Notes under the pieces: generated by a model
The model's database searches: none
The model's input: only the letters and a program-made list of their open reading frames with translations
What the model was told of the DNA's origin: nothing
NCBI GenBank assembly: GCA_903828515.1
Contig: CAIKMD010000006.1
Location: 248,001 to 312,000 of the forward strand
Direction: 5' to 3'
Source of the DNA: an uncultured Rhodospirillales bacterium
GTDB taxonomy: Bacteria > Pseudomonadota > Alphaproteobacteria > ATCC43930 > CGMCC-115725
DNA: 64,000 nt
Translations under genes and position numbers: made by a program
Part shown: one piece after another, positions 35,295 through 45,117 of the stretch
Layout: each line of letters begins with the position of its first letter
Numbering within the stretch: position 1 is the first letter of the stretch

Positions 35295-37951
35295 GAGGCG
35301 AGGCTCTTCGTCGCCATCTCGTAGGTGTTCTTGCTGAGTTTCGGCAGGGCAAGAACGCGTTCGAGTTCTTGTTTCATCCGCGCCTGACGTCCTTCATCGT
35401 AACGCCGCCATTGGCCCAGCGGCTGAATCAGGCGCGACGCCATCAGCGGATTGAGCGCGTCCAGCGTGATGACCTGATCGGCGAGGAACGCATAGCCGCC
35501 GCCCGTCGCATCGTGGAAACGCAGTTGGTTGGCTTGGGTGAAGGCGCCGACCAGCGCGCGCATCCGGTTCGGGTTCTTGATCGTAAAGGCGGGATGATGG
35601 GTCAGTTCCCGCACCCGCGCGAGCGTGCCCGGCAACAGCGACATCGCCTGGAGACTGAACCATTTGTCGATGACCAGTTCGTCTTTCTGCCAACGTTCGT
35701 AGAACGCGGCAAAGGCCTCGGCACGCTCGGGCGTGTCGTATTCGCCCAGGACGCCGAGCGCCGCCAGAACGTCGGTCATGTTGGCCTGGGCGTCGAACTG
35801 CGCCTTGGCACGCGCGATTCCCGCCGGTCCCTCGGCGAGCGTCAGATAGGCGAGCGAGACATTGCGCAAGGCGCGCTTGCCGAACGCATCGCCGTCGGTG
35901 CGGAACGCGCCGGGCATGGCGAGCCGGTCGTAGAGCGCGGCGAATTCGCCACGCAGCCCACGACCGATCTCGCCGCGGGTGAAATCGCGCGCCGCATGGA
36001 TCGCGTCGACATCGACGACGTTCATCTGGTCGGCGAGAAAGGACTCGCCCGGCAGCACGATGGCTTCGGCGGCGAAGGCGGGATCGGCATCGGCGCGCGC
36101 CAGGGTCCGGCGCATCTCGGCGATCAGATCGCCGTCGAGCGTCAGAGGCTCGCCCTTGCGGAAGGCGGCGACCATGCCGAGCAGAAGATGGGTCGCGACC
36201 TGCTGGCTGGCTTCCCACCGCGCGAACGGGTCGGTGTCGTTGAGGGCGAGGAATTTCTGCCGCGCCAGGGGTACGCCTTTGATTTTTACCGGCGCCGAGA
36301 ATCCGCGCAGCAACGACGGCACCGGTGCGGCGGCCACATTGACGAAGCGGAAGCGTTGTTCCGCGTCGTTGACGACGAGAACCCGCGTGCCTTGGCGCGA
36401 CGCGCGTTCACCCTCGAGCTGCGTCGCCATTTCGACGCCGTCGGGGCCGAGCAGCGCCATCGCGAGCGGCACGACCAAAGGCGTTTTCTCGCTTTGCCCC
36501 GGTGTCGGCGACGTCTTCTGGCTGATGGTCAGATCGTAGGTCTTGGCGGTCGCGTCATACTTGTCGGCAATCGAGATTTCAGGCGTACCGGCCTGTTTGT
36601 ACCAGCGCATGAAGGGGCCGAGATCGATGGCGTTGGCGTCGGCCATCGCGGCGACGAAGTCCTCGATCGTCACCGCTTGTCCGTCGTGGCGCTTGAAATA
36701 GAGGTCCATGCCTTTGCGGAATCCCGGCTTGCCGACCAGGGTTTCGATCATGCGCACGACTTCGGCGCCTTTGTTGTAGACCGTCGCCGTATAGAAATTA
36801 TCGATCTCGATGTATTGCGCCGGCTGGACCGGATGGGCGAGCGGCCCGGCATCCTCGGGGAATTGCGCGCCGCGCAGGCGCCGCACGTCGCCGATGCGCC
36901 GCACCGCGCGGCTGCTCATATCGGCCGAGAATTCCTGATCGCGATAGACGGTCAGGCCCTCCTTCAGCGAAAGCTGAAACCAGTCGCGGCAGGTGACGCG
37001 GTCGCCGGTCCAGTTGTGAAAATATTCATGGCCGATGACCGATTCGATGCCCTGGAAGTCGATGTCGGTCGCGGTGTCGGGCTTGGCCAGCACGTATTTC
37101 GTGTTGAAGACGTTGAGGCCCTTGTTCTCCATCGCCCCCATGTTGAAGTCGCTGACCGCGACGATGTTGAAGACGTCGAGGTCGTAGGAAAGGCCGAATT
37201 TCTCCTCGTCCCATGTCATCGCGTGCTTCAGCGACTGCATCGCATGGGCGCATTTGTCCTCGTCGCCCTGGCGAACCCAGATCGCGAGCGCGATCTTCCG
37301 TCCGTCGCTGGTCGTGTAGCTGTCCTTCAAGGCGACCAGATCGCCCGCCACCAGGGCGAAGAGATACGATGGCTTGGGCCACGGATCGACCCATTTGGCC
37401 CAATGCCGGCCGCCCGTGCTGTCGCCGTGATCGTCCGGATTGCCGTTCGAGAGCAGCACCGGATATTTCGCCTTGTCGGCGAGGATCGTCGTCGTGAAGC
37501 GCGCCATCACATCGGGGCGGTCGAGAAAATAGGTGATGCGGCGGAACCCTTCGGGCTCGCATTGGGTGCAGAAATTGCCGCCCGATTTATAGAGGCCCGA
37601 GAGCACGGTGTTGTTTTGCGGCTCGATCCTCGTCTCGATGTCGAGCACGAACTGATCGGGTACGGCGTGAATGGTGAGCGATTCCGCGTCGACCTGATAG
37701 GAGTTACGTCCCATCGCCTGACCGTCGAGCGCCACTGATACGAGTTCCATCTCCTTGCCGTCGAGTTTCAGCGGCACGGTCGGATCGGATGCGGCGGGAT
37801 TGCGGCGCATGCCGAGGCGCGCCTTGACGCTGGTCTTTTCCTCGCCGAGATCGAAGACGAGATCGACCGTGTCGATCAGGAAGGCTGGCGGCGTGTAGTC
37901 GGCGAGGCGGATCGGCTGATGAGGGACGGCATCGCGCGAGGCGTCGGGCAT
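35291..37951 (-). CDS. pepN: Aminopeptidase N (M1 family)
   Basis: GAMENKGLNVFN exopeptidase motif; VIGHEYFHNWTGDRVTCRDWFQLSLKEGLTV HExxH-x18-E zinc motif. Confidence 0.96.
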   Translation of the reverse strand: MPDASRDAVPHQPIRLADYTPPAFLIDTVDLVFDLGEEKTSVKARLGMRRNPAASDPTVPLKLDGKEMELVSVALDGQAMGRNSYQVDAESLTIHAVPDQFVLDIETRIEPQNNTVLSGLYKSGGNFCTQCEPEGFRRITYFLDRPDVMARFTTTILADKAKYPVLLSNGNPDDHGDSTGGRHWAKWVDPWPKPSYLFALVAGDLVALKDSYTTSDGRKIALAIWVRQGDEDKCAHAMQSLKHAMTWDEEKFGLSYDLDVFNIVAVSDFNMGAMENKGLNVFNTKYVLAKPDTATDIDFQGIESVIGHEYFHNWTGDRVTCRDWFQLSLKEGLTVYRDQEFSADMSSRAVRRIGDVRRLRGAQFPEDAGPLAHPVQPAQYIEIDNFYTATVYNKGAEVVRMIETLVGKPGFRKGMDLYFKRHDGQAVTIEDFVAAMADANAIDLGPFMRWYKQAGTPEISIADKYDATAKTYDLTISQKTSPTPGQSEKTPLVVPLAMALLGPDGVEMATQLEGERASRQGTRVLVVNDAEQRFRFVNVAAAPVPSLLRGFSAPVKIKGVPLARQKFLALNDTDPFARWEASQQVATHLLLGMVAAFRKGEPLTLDGDLIAEMRRTLARADADPAFAAEAIVLPGESFLADQMNVVDVDAIHAARDFTRGEIGRGLRGEFAALYDRLAMPGAFRTDGDAFGKRALRNVSLAYLTLAEGPAGIARAKAQFDAQANMTDVLAALGVLGEYDTPERAEAFAAFYERWQKDELVIDKWFSLQAMSLLPGTLARVRELTHHPAFTIKNPNRMRALVGAFTQANQLRFHDATGGGYAFLADQVITLDALNPLMASRLIQPLGQWRRYDEGRQARMKQELERVLALPKLSKNTYEMATKSLAS

Positions 37952-38066
37952 GGCATCACCGCTACAAAGGGATAAAAGCCGAGCTTAGTCCGCGTTTCCC
38001 TTGAGTTGAAGGCTTGCCGCACCCGGCGCATACTCGCGGTGTGAAAAGATGGCGAGGAGAGCCAGG

Positions 38067-38879
38067 ATGAGTTTCGACCGTCGGGAAATGACCCTCGCCA
38101 CCGGCCCGGTCAGCTATTTCGTCGGCGGCACCGGCCGGCCGCTGCTTTATCTCCATCCGGCGGGCGGGATCGCTCCGTCCGGGCCGCTCGATGCGCTGGC
38201 GCGGACCCGGACGATCTACATGCCGGTGAGCCCCGGCTTCGACGGTACGCCGCTGCATCCTGGGATTACCTCGATGGAGGCTCTGGCCGACCTCGCCGCG
38301 ACCTTTGCCGGCACGGTGATCGGCGAGCGCTGCGACGTGCTGGGTCAGTCGTTTGGCGGCTGGGAAGCGATGTGGCTCGCGGCGAAGCATCCGGATCAGG
38401 TCGATCACCTTGTCCTCGAGGCGCCGGCCGGCGTGCCGGCGGGTGGCAAGGGCGGCCTGCCGTCGGATCCGGCCGAGGCGCGACGCAAGCTTTTCGCCTA
38501 CCCCGATCGCGCACCGCCGATGACCAAGCCGGCCGAGCAGCTTCAGGGCAATCGCCGCGCGTTGGAACACTACCATGCGCTGTCGCTGTCCGATGCCGCG
38601 TTGCCGGGCCGGGTCGCTGATATCAAAGCGCCGACGCTGATCCTGATGGGGACCAAGGACGAGATCATTCCACGCGAAACCGGGCAGTTTCTCAAGTCGG
38701 CCATCGCCGGTTCGCATCTCGCCTATGTCTACGATGCCGCGCATGTCATCCAATCGGACCAGCCCGAGCGCTATTTGCGCATCGTCGGGTCGTTTCTCGA
38801 ACGCGGCGAAGCGTATATCGTCAATTGGGGCAACAGCGCTGCGTCCGCCATGCCCGGCGGCGCCCGCGCGAGCGCCTAA
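38067..38879 (+). CDS. Alpha/beta hydrolase
   Basis: LLYLHPAGGIAPSGPLDAL; CDVLGQSFGGWEAMWLA; LMGTKDEIIP; ATG 38067 preferred (38049 possible). Confidence 0.88.
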   Translation: MSFDRREMTLATGPVSYFVGGTGRPLLYLHPAGGIAPSGPLDALARTRTIYMPVSPGFDGTPLHPGITSMEALADLAATFAGTVIGERCDVLGQSFGGWEAMWLAAKHPDQVDHLVLEAPAGVPAGGKGGLPSDPAEARRKLFAYPDRAPPMTKPAEQLQGNRRALEHYHALSLSDAALPGRVADIKAPTLILMGTKDEIIPRETGQFLKSAIAGSHLAYVYDAAHVIQSDQPERYLRIVGSFLERGEAYIVNWGNSAASAMPGGARASA

Positions 38880-38892
38880 GCCTGGAGGGATC

Positions 38893-39405
38893 ATGGACAC
38901 CACGGTAACCGGCCACATCTCGGACAACACCGACGACATGCGGGCCCAGATCAAGGCGAAGGCCGCGGTCGCAGGTCAGCCGAGCTTCTTCCATTTACGC
39001 GCGCAACTGCCGCTTCAGGGCCGCACCGATACGCCGATGGCGGCGACCGATCGGATGTGGGTGGTGTTGAAGACCTATGCCCATGACGGCGAAAACGAGC
39101 TGCACGCTCATCCCAACGAGGATCACGTATTCCTGGTCCTGCAGGGCGAGGCCGATTTTTATGGGCCGAAAGAAGAAACACGGCGGGTCAAGAAATTCGA
39201 CGGCATCCTGCTGCCGCGCGGCACGTTCTACTGGTTCCGCGCGGTCGGCACCGAGCCGTTGGTGATGGCGCGGGTCGGTGCGGTCGTCGATGCGGCCCAG
39301 GACGCATTGGCGCGGATCGATTCGAAGGGCGAGCCGATGGACGGCAATTCCGCCGCCAACAAGACCCAACCGGTCATTCTCGATGAGAAAAACTGGTTCG
39401 AGTAA
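38893..39405 (+). CDS. Cupin-domain protein
   Basis: HAHPNEDHVFLVLQGEADFYGPKEET...GILLPRGTFYWFRAVG. Confidence 0.82.
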   Translation: MDTTVTGHISDNTDDMRAQIKAKAAVAGQPSFFHLRAQLPLQGRTDTPMAATDRMWVVLKTYAHDGENELHAHPNEDHVFLVLQGEADFYGPKEETRRVKKFDGILLPRGTFYWFRAVGTEPLVMARVGAVVDAAQDALARIDSKGEPMDGNSAANKTQPVILDEKNWFE

Positions 39406-39615
39406 GGCTCGGGCTCAATCCAACGGGTTGACGCGGTCGAACGCGGCCGCCGCCGCTAACGCGGTTCCGAACAGAACATAGTCGTGTCGCTGCCGACGCG
39501 CCGGAAGCCGATGCGGGGAACCCGTCGCGCCTGGTTCGGTTTTGCGTGGCTTTCGTCAAGAAACGGTCGCAATTCCCGCCTAGGTTCGGCCAGGCAGGAA
39601 GAATAAGAGTTATCG

Positions 39616-40944
39616 ATGAAGCAGGACGTTGTTTATCCGGTTCGCGCGGCGGTTTTCGGCTTGGCATTGATGGCGATTTCGGGGGTCGCGCGCGCCGATG
39701 ATGGCGATGCGCCCCTGGTGCCCGAGGATTGGAGCATCCATGCGCAAACCACCTTCATCGAACAAGGCAATCTCCGCTTCACATCGCCTTATCGCGGCAC
39801 CAACAGCCTCGATCCCGCGCCGCGCGGCCGCGAAAGCTGGACCGGGACGCTTTATCTCGGGCGGCGCCTGCCGTGGCAGGGCGGCGAGCTTTATTTCAAT
39901 CCCGAGTTCAATCAGGGCTTTGGCCTCAGCCGCACGGAAGGCGTCGCCGGCTATGTGAACGGCGAGGCACAGAAGGGCGGTTTCGACAATCCAAAGGCCA
40001 ATGTCGCGCGTCTGTTCGTGCGCCAGACCTTCGGACTGGGCGGAGACGAAGAGGATATCGCGCCCGCCGCCAATCAGCTCGCGACGCGGCAGGCCATCAA
40101 TCGTATCACCGTGACCGCTGGTAAATTATCGGTCACCGATCTGTTCGACACCAACGACTATGCCAACGATCCGCGCACCGATTTTATGAACGGCAGTATC
40201 TGGATCGCCGGCGCGTGGGACTATCCGGGCGACGCGAAGGGTTATACCGACGGCATCGCGATCGAATGGAATCACCCGTCCTGGGCATTGCGTGCGGGCC
40301 AGTTTCTCGAACCGAAGATCGCCAATAATCGCGATCTCGAGCCGCGTTTCTGGCACAGTTTCGGTTGGGTCGCCGAACTCGAGAACCGTTATTCGATCGC
40401 CGGTGCGCCCGGCATATTGCGGACGTTGGTTTTCGCCAATCGCGCCCCGATGGGCAGCAACGACCAGGCGGCGGCGAATGGCGGGAACATCGTCGTGACG
40501 CGTCGTTCGCGCTGGAAGCCGGGTTTCGCGCTCGATGCGCAACAGGTCATCGTCGGCGACCTCGCCGCCTTTGGCCGCTTCAGCCTCAGCAACGGTCACA
40601 GCGAAAGCTGGGCGTTCGAAGACATCGATCAAAGCACATCATTGGGTTTGAGCCTCAAGGGTACGTCCTGGAGCCGCCCGCACGATACCGTGGGGCTGGG
40701 CGTGGCGCAGAACGAACTCACTCAACAGCACCGCAGCTATTTCGCCGTCGGCGGTCTCGGCATTCTGGTCGGCGACGGGAAGCTCTCTTATGCGCCCGAG
40801 CGGATTCTCGAAACCTATTACCGTGCTCAGATATTCGACACGGTGTCGTTGAGCGTCGACTATCAGTTCGTCGCCAATCCTGCGTACAACGCGGCGCGCG
40901 GGCCGGTATCGATCTTCGCCGGCCGCCTCCACATCGAGTACTGA
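39616..40944 (+). CDS. OprB-family carbohydrate-selective-porin-like outer membrane protein
   Basis: Signal peptide; beta-barrel-like repeats, RITVTAGKLSVTDLFDTNDYANDPRTDFMNGSI, C-terminal aromatic FAGRLHIEY. Confidence 0.8.
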   Translation: MKQDVVYPVRAAVFGLALMAISGVARADDGDAPLVPEDWSIHAQTTFIEQGNLRFTSPYRGTNSLDPAPRGRESWTGTLYLGRRLPWQGGELYFNPEFNQGFGLSRTEGVAGYVNGEAQKGGFDNPKANVARLFVRQTFGLGGDEEDIAPAANQLATRQAINRITVTAGKLSVTDLFDTNDYANDPRTDFMNGSIWIAGAWDYPGDAKGYTDGIAIEWNHPSWALRAGQFLEPKIANNRDLEPRFWHSFGWVAELENRYSIAGAPGILRTLVFANRAPMGSNDQAAANGGNIVVTRRSRWKPGFALDAQQVIVGDLAAFGRFSLSNGHSESWAFEDIDQSTSLGLSLKGTSWSRPHDTVGLGVAQNELTQQHRSYFAVGGLGILVGDGKLSYAPERILETYYRAQIFDTVSLSVDYQFVANPAYNAARGPVSIFAGRLHIEY

Positions 40945-41445
40945 TCAGGCCGCGCGGTAGCCGAAGCGCCGGACCTTATCGAGGTCGGTGCCTTCGATGC
41001 GCAACAGTTTCGTCGGCCCGTCGCGCCGGGGCGAGTGCAGATCGCCTTCGTTGTAGAGATGCGCCATGCCGGGTTTCAGGGTGTAGGCGCGGGCAAAGCG
41101 CACCTTGCCCATTTTGCCTTCGCCGGCGGGCTCGATCAGCGTCCAGTCGCTCATCACGGTCTCACCCTCGGCCTGGCCATAGATCGCCCAGGACGGCCCG
41201 TGATCGTGCGGCTGGCTTTCACGCGCATCGCTATAGACATGGGCGCAGACGCAGAAACCGAGTTCCTTATCCTGATAAAGAACGTCGCGCTGGCCGGTGC
41301 CGGGCGCGAAATACCGGGCGATGAAATCGCGGTCCTTCACGGCCTCCTCGACCAGGGCGCAGACCTGCTTGCGGCCCGCGGGACCCGGATCGGTCTTGAG
41401 GACGCGATGACACGCGGCCGCGAATTGTTCGAGCGTCATACTCAT
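40945..41445 (-). CDS. Cupin / cysteine-dioxygenase-type double-stranded beta-helix protein
   Basis: GFCVCAHVYSDARESQPHDHGPSWAIYGQAEGETVM...LKPGMAHLYNEGDLHSPRRDG. Confidence 0.75.
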   Translation of the reverse strand: MSMTLEQFAAACHRVLKTDPGPAGRKQVCALVEEAVKDRDFIARYFAPGTGQRDVLYQDKELGFCVCAHVYSDARESQPHDHGPSWAIYGQAEGETVMSDWTLIEPAGEGKMGKVRFARAYTLKPGMAHLYNEGDLHSPRRDGPTKLLRIEGTDLDKVRRFGYRAA

Positions 41446-41457
41446 GACGGGACTCGC

Positions 41458-41886
41458 TTAATCGTTGCGGTGATAGGGAAAGCAGCGCTCGCGTTCGAGG
41501 GCAATGCCGAAATGCTCGCCGAGTGCCTTGATCGCGTCGCCTTCGCCCGGATAGGGGTCGGCGTTCGCGGGGCCGACGATGATGATGCGAGTGGCGAGAT
41601 CGTCCTTGCCGCCGGGCGGCAACATCGCGGTGACATGCGCGACGCCGTCCTGGTCGCGCAACGTCAGGAACAGCGGCATCTCGCGCTGGATATGCGCCTT
41701 GAGGCCAATCTCCTGCTCGAAAAAGGTTTTCGACGGAGGCTGATAGGTTTGCGACGCCCTCTCACGTTCGAGTCGATAATATTTTTCGACCGCATGGCGC
41801 ATGATTTCGGATTCGCGCGCGGCCTCCATCTCGGTCTCGAGTCGAAACCAAGTCTTGCCGTTGGGCGCGTCGACGACAAACTGCAT
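41458..41886 (-). CDS. Protein of unknown function
   Basis: 142 aa from ATG 41886, MQFVVDAPNGKTWFRLETEMEAARESEIMRHAVEKYYRLERERA...; just upstream of and co-directional with the cupin gene. Confidence 0.7.
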   Translation of the reverse strand: MQFVVDAPNGKTWFRLETEMEAARESEIMRHAVEKYYRLERERASQTYQPPSKTFFEQEIGLKAHIQREMPLFLTLRDQDGVAHVTAMLPPGGKDDLATRIIIVGPANADPYPGEGDAIKALGEHFGIALERERCFPYHRND

Positions 41887-41963
41887 GGTCCGTGGTCCCT
41901 CCGTAACCGGTGCGGGATGATGAAAGTCTAACCGGGTCGCGAAACAAGGGAAAGGCGAGAGTG

Positions 41964-41993
41964 TTGACCCGTGTCGCCACCCCATTCTATAGG
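41964..41993 (+). promoter_or_regulatory. Possible sigma70-like promoter for the metallophosphoesterase gene
   Basis: TTGACC - 18 nt - TATAGG ending 23 bp before ATG 42017. Confidence 0.35.
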
Positions 41994-42016
41994 CGCGAGC
42001 GATCGAGGCGCATGAA

Positions 42017-42778
42017 ATGACTGTAATCCCGGCCCGCCGATCTGATTTTCCCACGCCCGTGGCGGAAGTCCGTATCGTGCATAGTTCCGACGTCCACGTC
42101 GCCGAGACCGTGGTCGAGGCGGTTCATGACGGTGACGGCACTGCCGGGCTGCGCGTCGTCCTGGCCGCCGCGCGTGGGCTCGGCGCCGATGTCGTGGTCC
42201 TGGCCGGCGACACGTTCGAAAACAACCGCCTGCCGCTCGACCTGCTCGATCGCGCCAAGGGGCTGCTCGCGGCGGCCGGTATGCCGGTGGTGATCCTGCC
42301 CGGTAATCACGATCCGGCGATTACGGAATCGGCCTTCACGCGCGGCGGCATTGCCGATTTGCCCCATGTTCATGTTCTGGGTGTCACCCATGACGAGGCG
42401 GTGCCGTTTCCGGCGCTCGGGCTCGAAATCTGGGGTCGGGCGCATCGCGATTACGACGACATGGCACCGTTGATCCGGTCGCGCCCGCGTTCGAGTTTCT
42501 GGCAGATCGCGATGGCGCACGGGCATTACGAACCTTCGCCCAATCGCGATACGCCGTTGCGTCCCGGCTGGCTGATCGGCGATGCGGAACTCGAGGCGAC
42601 GGGCGCTGATTATGTGGCGCTCGGCCACTGGAACCGGCACATCCGCGTCGGCAATGGCGATATCGCGGCCTATTACTCGGGCTCGCCGGACCTCGCCGGT
42701 ACGGTCAATCTGGTGCGTCTCACCGCCGAGGGAGCGGTGGTGGTCACGCGCGAACCGGTCGACTGGGGAAGGCCCTAA
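42017..42778 (+). CDS. Metallophosphoesterase (SbcD/DNA-repair-exonuclease-like, stand-alone)
   Basis: VHSSDVHVAE-like, VVVLAGDTFENNR, VILPGNHDPAI, AMAHGHYEP, ALGHWNRH. Confidence 0.87.
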   Translation: MTVIPARRSDFPTPVAEVRIVHSSDVHVAETVVEAVHDGDGTAGLRVVLAAARGLGADVVVLAGDTFENNRLPLDLLDRAKGLLAAAGMPVVILPGNHDPAITESAFTRGGIADLPHVHVLGVTHDEAVPFPALGLEIWGRAHRDYDDMAPLIRSRPRSSFWQIAMAHGHYEPSPNRDTPLRPGWLIGDAELEATGADYVALGHWNRHIRVGNGDIAAYYSGSPDLAGTVNLVRLTAEGAVVVTREPVDWGRP

Positions 42779-43755
42779 ACCCGGAATCCGCCGCGCTTGC
42801 GGCCTTGCGAGACGTCGAGGAACATCTCGTCGAGCGTCAGGAGACGCTTGGTCAGGCCCTGCTCATGCGAATAGCGCAGCAGGGTTTCGAGGGTGATGGT
42901 GTTCTGCGCGGTCAACCCATTCTCCCATGGATCGGGACCGAGGACGTCCTGCTGTTCCTCCCAGGCCTCGCGGTACCAGGCGAGCGGCACCATGCGCGGA
43001 TTTTCCAGCCGCTTCATCGCGAGGTTCTTCGATTTGTCGAAGGCCCGATAGAGATTGATCGCGATCCAAGGCGCGCGTTCGATCACGTCCTCGCGAATCG
43101 CGACGACATGCATGATCGGGAAAATGCCCGTCTTCTTGAAATAGGCCTGCTCCTCGGCCTTGTGGTCGGCGAAGAGCCGCGCGACGCGCTTGTCCTTGGC
43201 GAGGAACGGTTCGATGAAATCGGAATGGATGACGGCGTCGAGCTCGCCCGTCACCAGCATCGCCTCGACCGATTTGTCGTGCGGCAGCCGGGTGAGCTTC
43301 AAATCCGGCGGCGGCACGAATTCGACGTCCTCGTCGATCTCGGCGTACCAGTCGATCGATTTATGCGGCACGCCGTATTCGCTTTCGAGGATGCCGCGCA
43401 TCCAATGGATGGCGCTGACCTGGAAGGATTTGACGCCGATCTTGCGGCCGATCAGGTCGGTCGGCTTGGTGATGCCCTTGGTCGTGTTGATGAAGACAAA
43501 GCCGTGGCGAAACCGGCGATGCGGAAACACCGGCAGCGCGCGAAACGGCAGGCCTTGATCGCGCGCGATGATGTAGGACGAGCAAGAGCATTCGGCGACG
43601 TCGAACTCGCGGTTGCGCAGGAATCGCCAATGCCGCGTCGAGGAATCCATGTCGGTCAGGACGGTGAGGTCGATGCCGTCGGGCGCGGCCGCGCCTTCTT
43701 TCAGCGCGCGATGGGTTTCATAGTCGCCGATCGCAAGGGTAAGCGGCAGCTTCAC
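42775..43755 (-). CDS. 4,5-Dihydroxyphthalate decarboxylase-like / solute-binding-fold protein
   Basis: GTG start; KLPLTLAIGDYETHRALKEGAAAPDGIDLTVL...FDVAECSCSSYIIARDQGLPFRALPVFPHRRFRHGFVFIN; no signal peptide visible; GTGA overlap with the PcaB-like gene. Confidence 0.78.
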   Translation of the reverse strand: MKLPLTLAIGDYETHRALKEGAAAPDGIDLTVLTDMDSSTRHWRFLRNREFDVAECSCSSYIIARDQGLPFRALPVFPHRRFRHGFVFINTTKGITKPTDLIGRKIGVKSFQVSAIHWMRGILESEYGVPHKSIDWYAEIDEDVEFVPPPDLKLTRLPHDKSVEAMLVTGELDAVIHSDFIEPFLAKDKRVARLFADHKAEEQAYFKKTGIFPIMHVVAIREDVIERAPWIAINLYRAFDKSKNLAMKRLENPRMVPLAWYREAWEEQQDVLGPDPWENGLTAQNTITLETLLRYSHEQGLTKRLLTLDEMFLDVSQGRKRGGFRV

Positions 43756-45104
43756 GTGGCGGCTCCCAACACCCGATCGATCATCGCGCCCGCCTCGCCG
43801 AGGTAATTCGCCGGATCGACCAGTTTCGCCAGTTCGTCGCGCTTCATGTGGCGCGCGATCTCGGGATCGGCGGCCAGGAGATCGAGGAACGAGCCCTTCG
43901 TGGCGATCGCCTTGCGGCAAATGTCGTAGACCAGATCATGCGCGCGCTGGCGGCCGAGATGCGGCCCGAGGCCCATCATCACCGCTTCCGACACGATCAT
44001 CCCACCGGTCAGGTCGAGATTGGCGCGCATCCGCGCGGGATCGACCTCAAGTCCTTCCATCAGGGTCTTTGCCTGGTTGAGCGCGCCGGCGGCAAGCAGG
44101 AAAATCTCCGGCATGGCGATCCACTCGATTTCCCACGGGCCGGTCGAGCGTTCGTGATCCTCGATCATCGCGTCGAGCAGCGCCGCGACGTTCTGCCTGA
44201 CCATCGCGGTACAGGCGACGATGTAGTTGCAGGAGATCGGATTGCGCTTTTGCGGCATGGTGCTCGACGAGCCGCGCCCTTCGGCGAAAGGCTCGAACAC
44301 CTCTTCGACTTCGGTCTGCATCATCAGCTTCACGTCGGTAGCGATCTTGCCGAGCGTGCCGGTGACGAGACCGAGGAAACAGCCGACTTCGGCGAAATTG
44401 TCGCGCATCGTGTGCCAGGCGATAGCCGGCTGGCCGAGGCCCAGCTCTTTCATCAATTCGGTCTGAACCGCGAGACCCTGCGTGCCCAGCGAAGCGAGGG
44501 TGCCGGCGGCGCCGCCGAATTCACCGACCAGGACGCGCGGACGCAATTGTTGGAGCCGAGCCTGATGGCGCTGGAACCCGGCCAGCAACGTCGCGGCCTT
44601 GAAGCCGAAAGTGATCGGCACGGCCTGCTGAAGATTGCTGCGGCCCGCCATCGGCGTGTCGCGATAGCGTCGTGCCAGCCCGGCCAGCGCTTTCGAGATC
44701 GCGGCGATCTCGCTTTCGACGAGGTCGAGAGCCTCGCGAATCTGCAACACGGTCGCGGTATCGGTGATGTCCTGGGTCGTGGCGCCCCAATGACACCATT
44801 CGCCCAATCCGTCGCGGCATTTTTTGACGAGTTGCTGCACCACCGGAAGTACGGGATAGCCGATGCGCTCGGTCTGTGTTTTCAGCAGGGCCATGTCATA
44901 GGTATCGGCCGAGCAATGACGGACGATCTCTTCGGCCGCGTCCATGGGGATGATACCGAGCCGTGCCTGGGCGCGCGCCAGGGCTGCCTCGATGTCGAGA
45001 TATTTTTGGATGCGGTTCTCGTCGGAGAATATCTGCCGCATCGCCGGGGTTGTGAAAATGTCGCGGAAGATCAGGGAATCGAGCGCAGTCGCCGGCATCG
45101 TCAC
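43752..45104 (-). CDS. Fumarase/adenylosuccinate lyase superfamily, 3-carboxy-cis,cis-muconate cycloisomerase-like
   Basis: LDIEAALARAQARLGIIP; GATTQDITDTATVLQIREAL; GSSTMPQKRNPISC signature. Confidence 0.86.
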   Translation of the reverse strand: MTMPATALDSLIFRDIFTTPAMRQIFSDENRIQKYLDIEAALARAQARLGIIPMDAAEEIVRHCSADTYDMALLKTQTERIGYPVLPVVQQLVKKCRDGLGEWCHWGATTQDITDTATVLQIREALDLVESEIAAISKALAGLARRYRDTPMAGRSNLQQAVPITFGFKAATLLAGFQRHQARLQQLRPRVLVGEFGGAAGTLASLGTQGLAVQTELMKELGLGQPAIAWHTMRDNFAEVGCFLGLVTGTLGKIATDVKLMMQTEVEEVFEPFAEGRGSSSTMPQKRNPISCNYIVACTAMVRQNVAALLDAMIEDHERSTGPWEIEWIAMPEIFLLAAGALNQAKTLMEGLEVDPARMRANLDLTGGMIVSEAVMMGLGPHLGRQRAHDLVYDICRKAIATKGSFLDLLAADPEIARHMKRDELAKLVDPANYLGEAGAMIDRVLGAAT

Positions 45105-45117
45105 TCCTTGAGACGGG

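Noticed and set aside
35201-37738. 845-aa plus-strand ORF
   Set aside because: Antisense shadow of pepN, which has GAMEN and HExxH motifs; the shadow product is Arg/Asp/His-rich low-complexity sequence typical of GC-rich antisense frames
42775-43755. Annotation as a plain ABC substrate-binding protein
   Set aside because: No signal peptide visible from the GTG start overlapping the upstream gene; family overlap with 4,5-dihydroxyphthalate decarboxylase makes a cytoplasmic enzyme at least as likely
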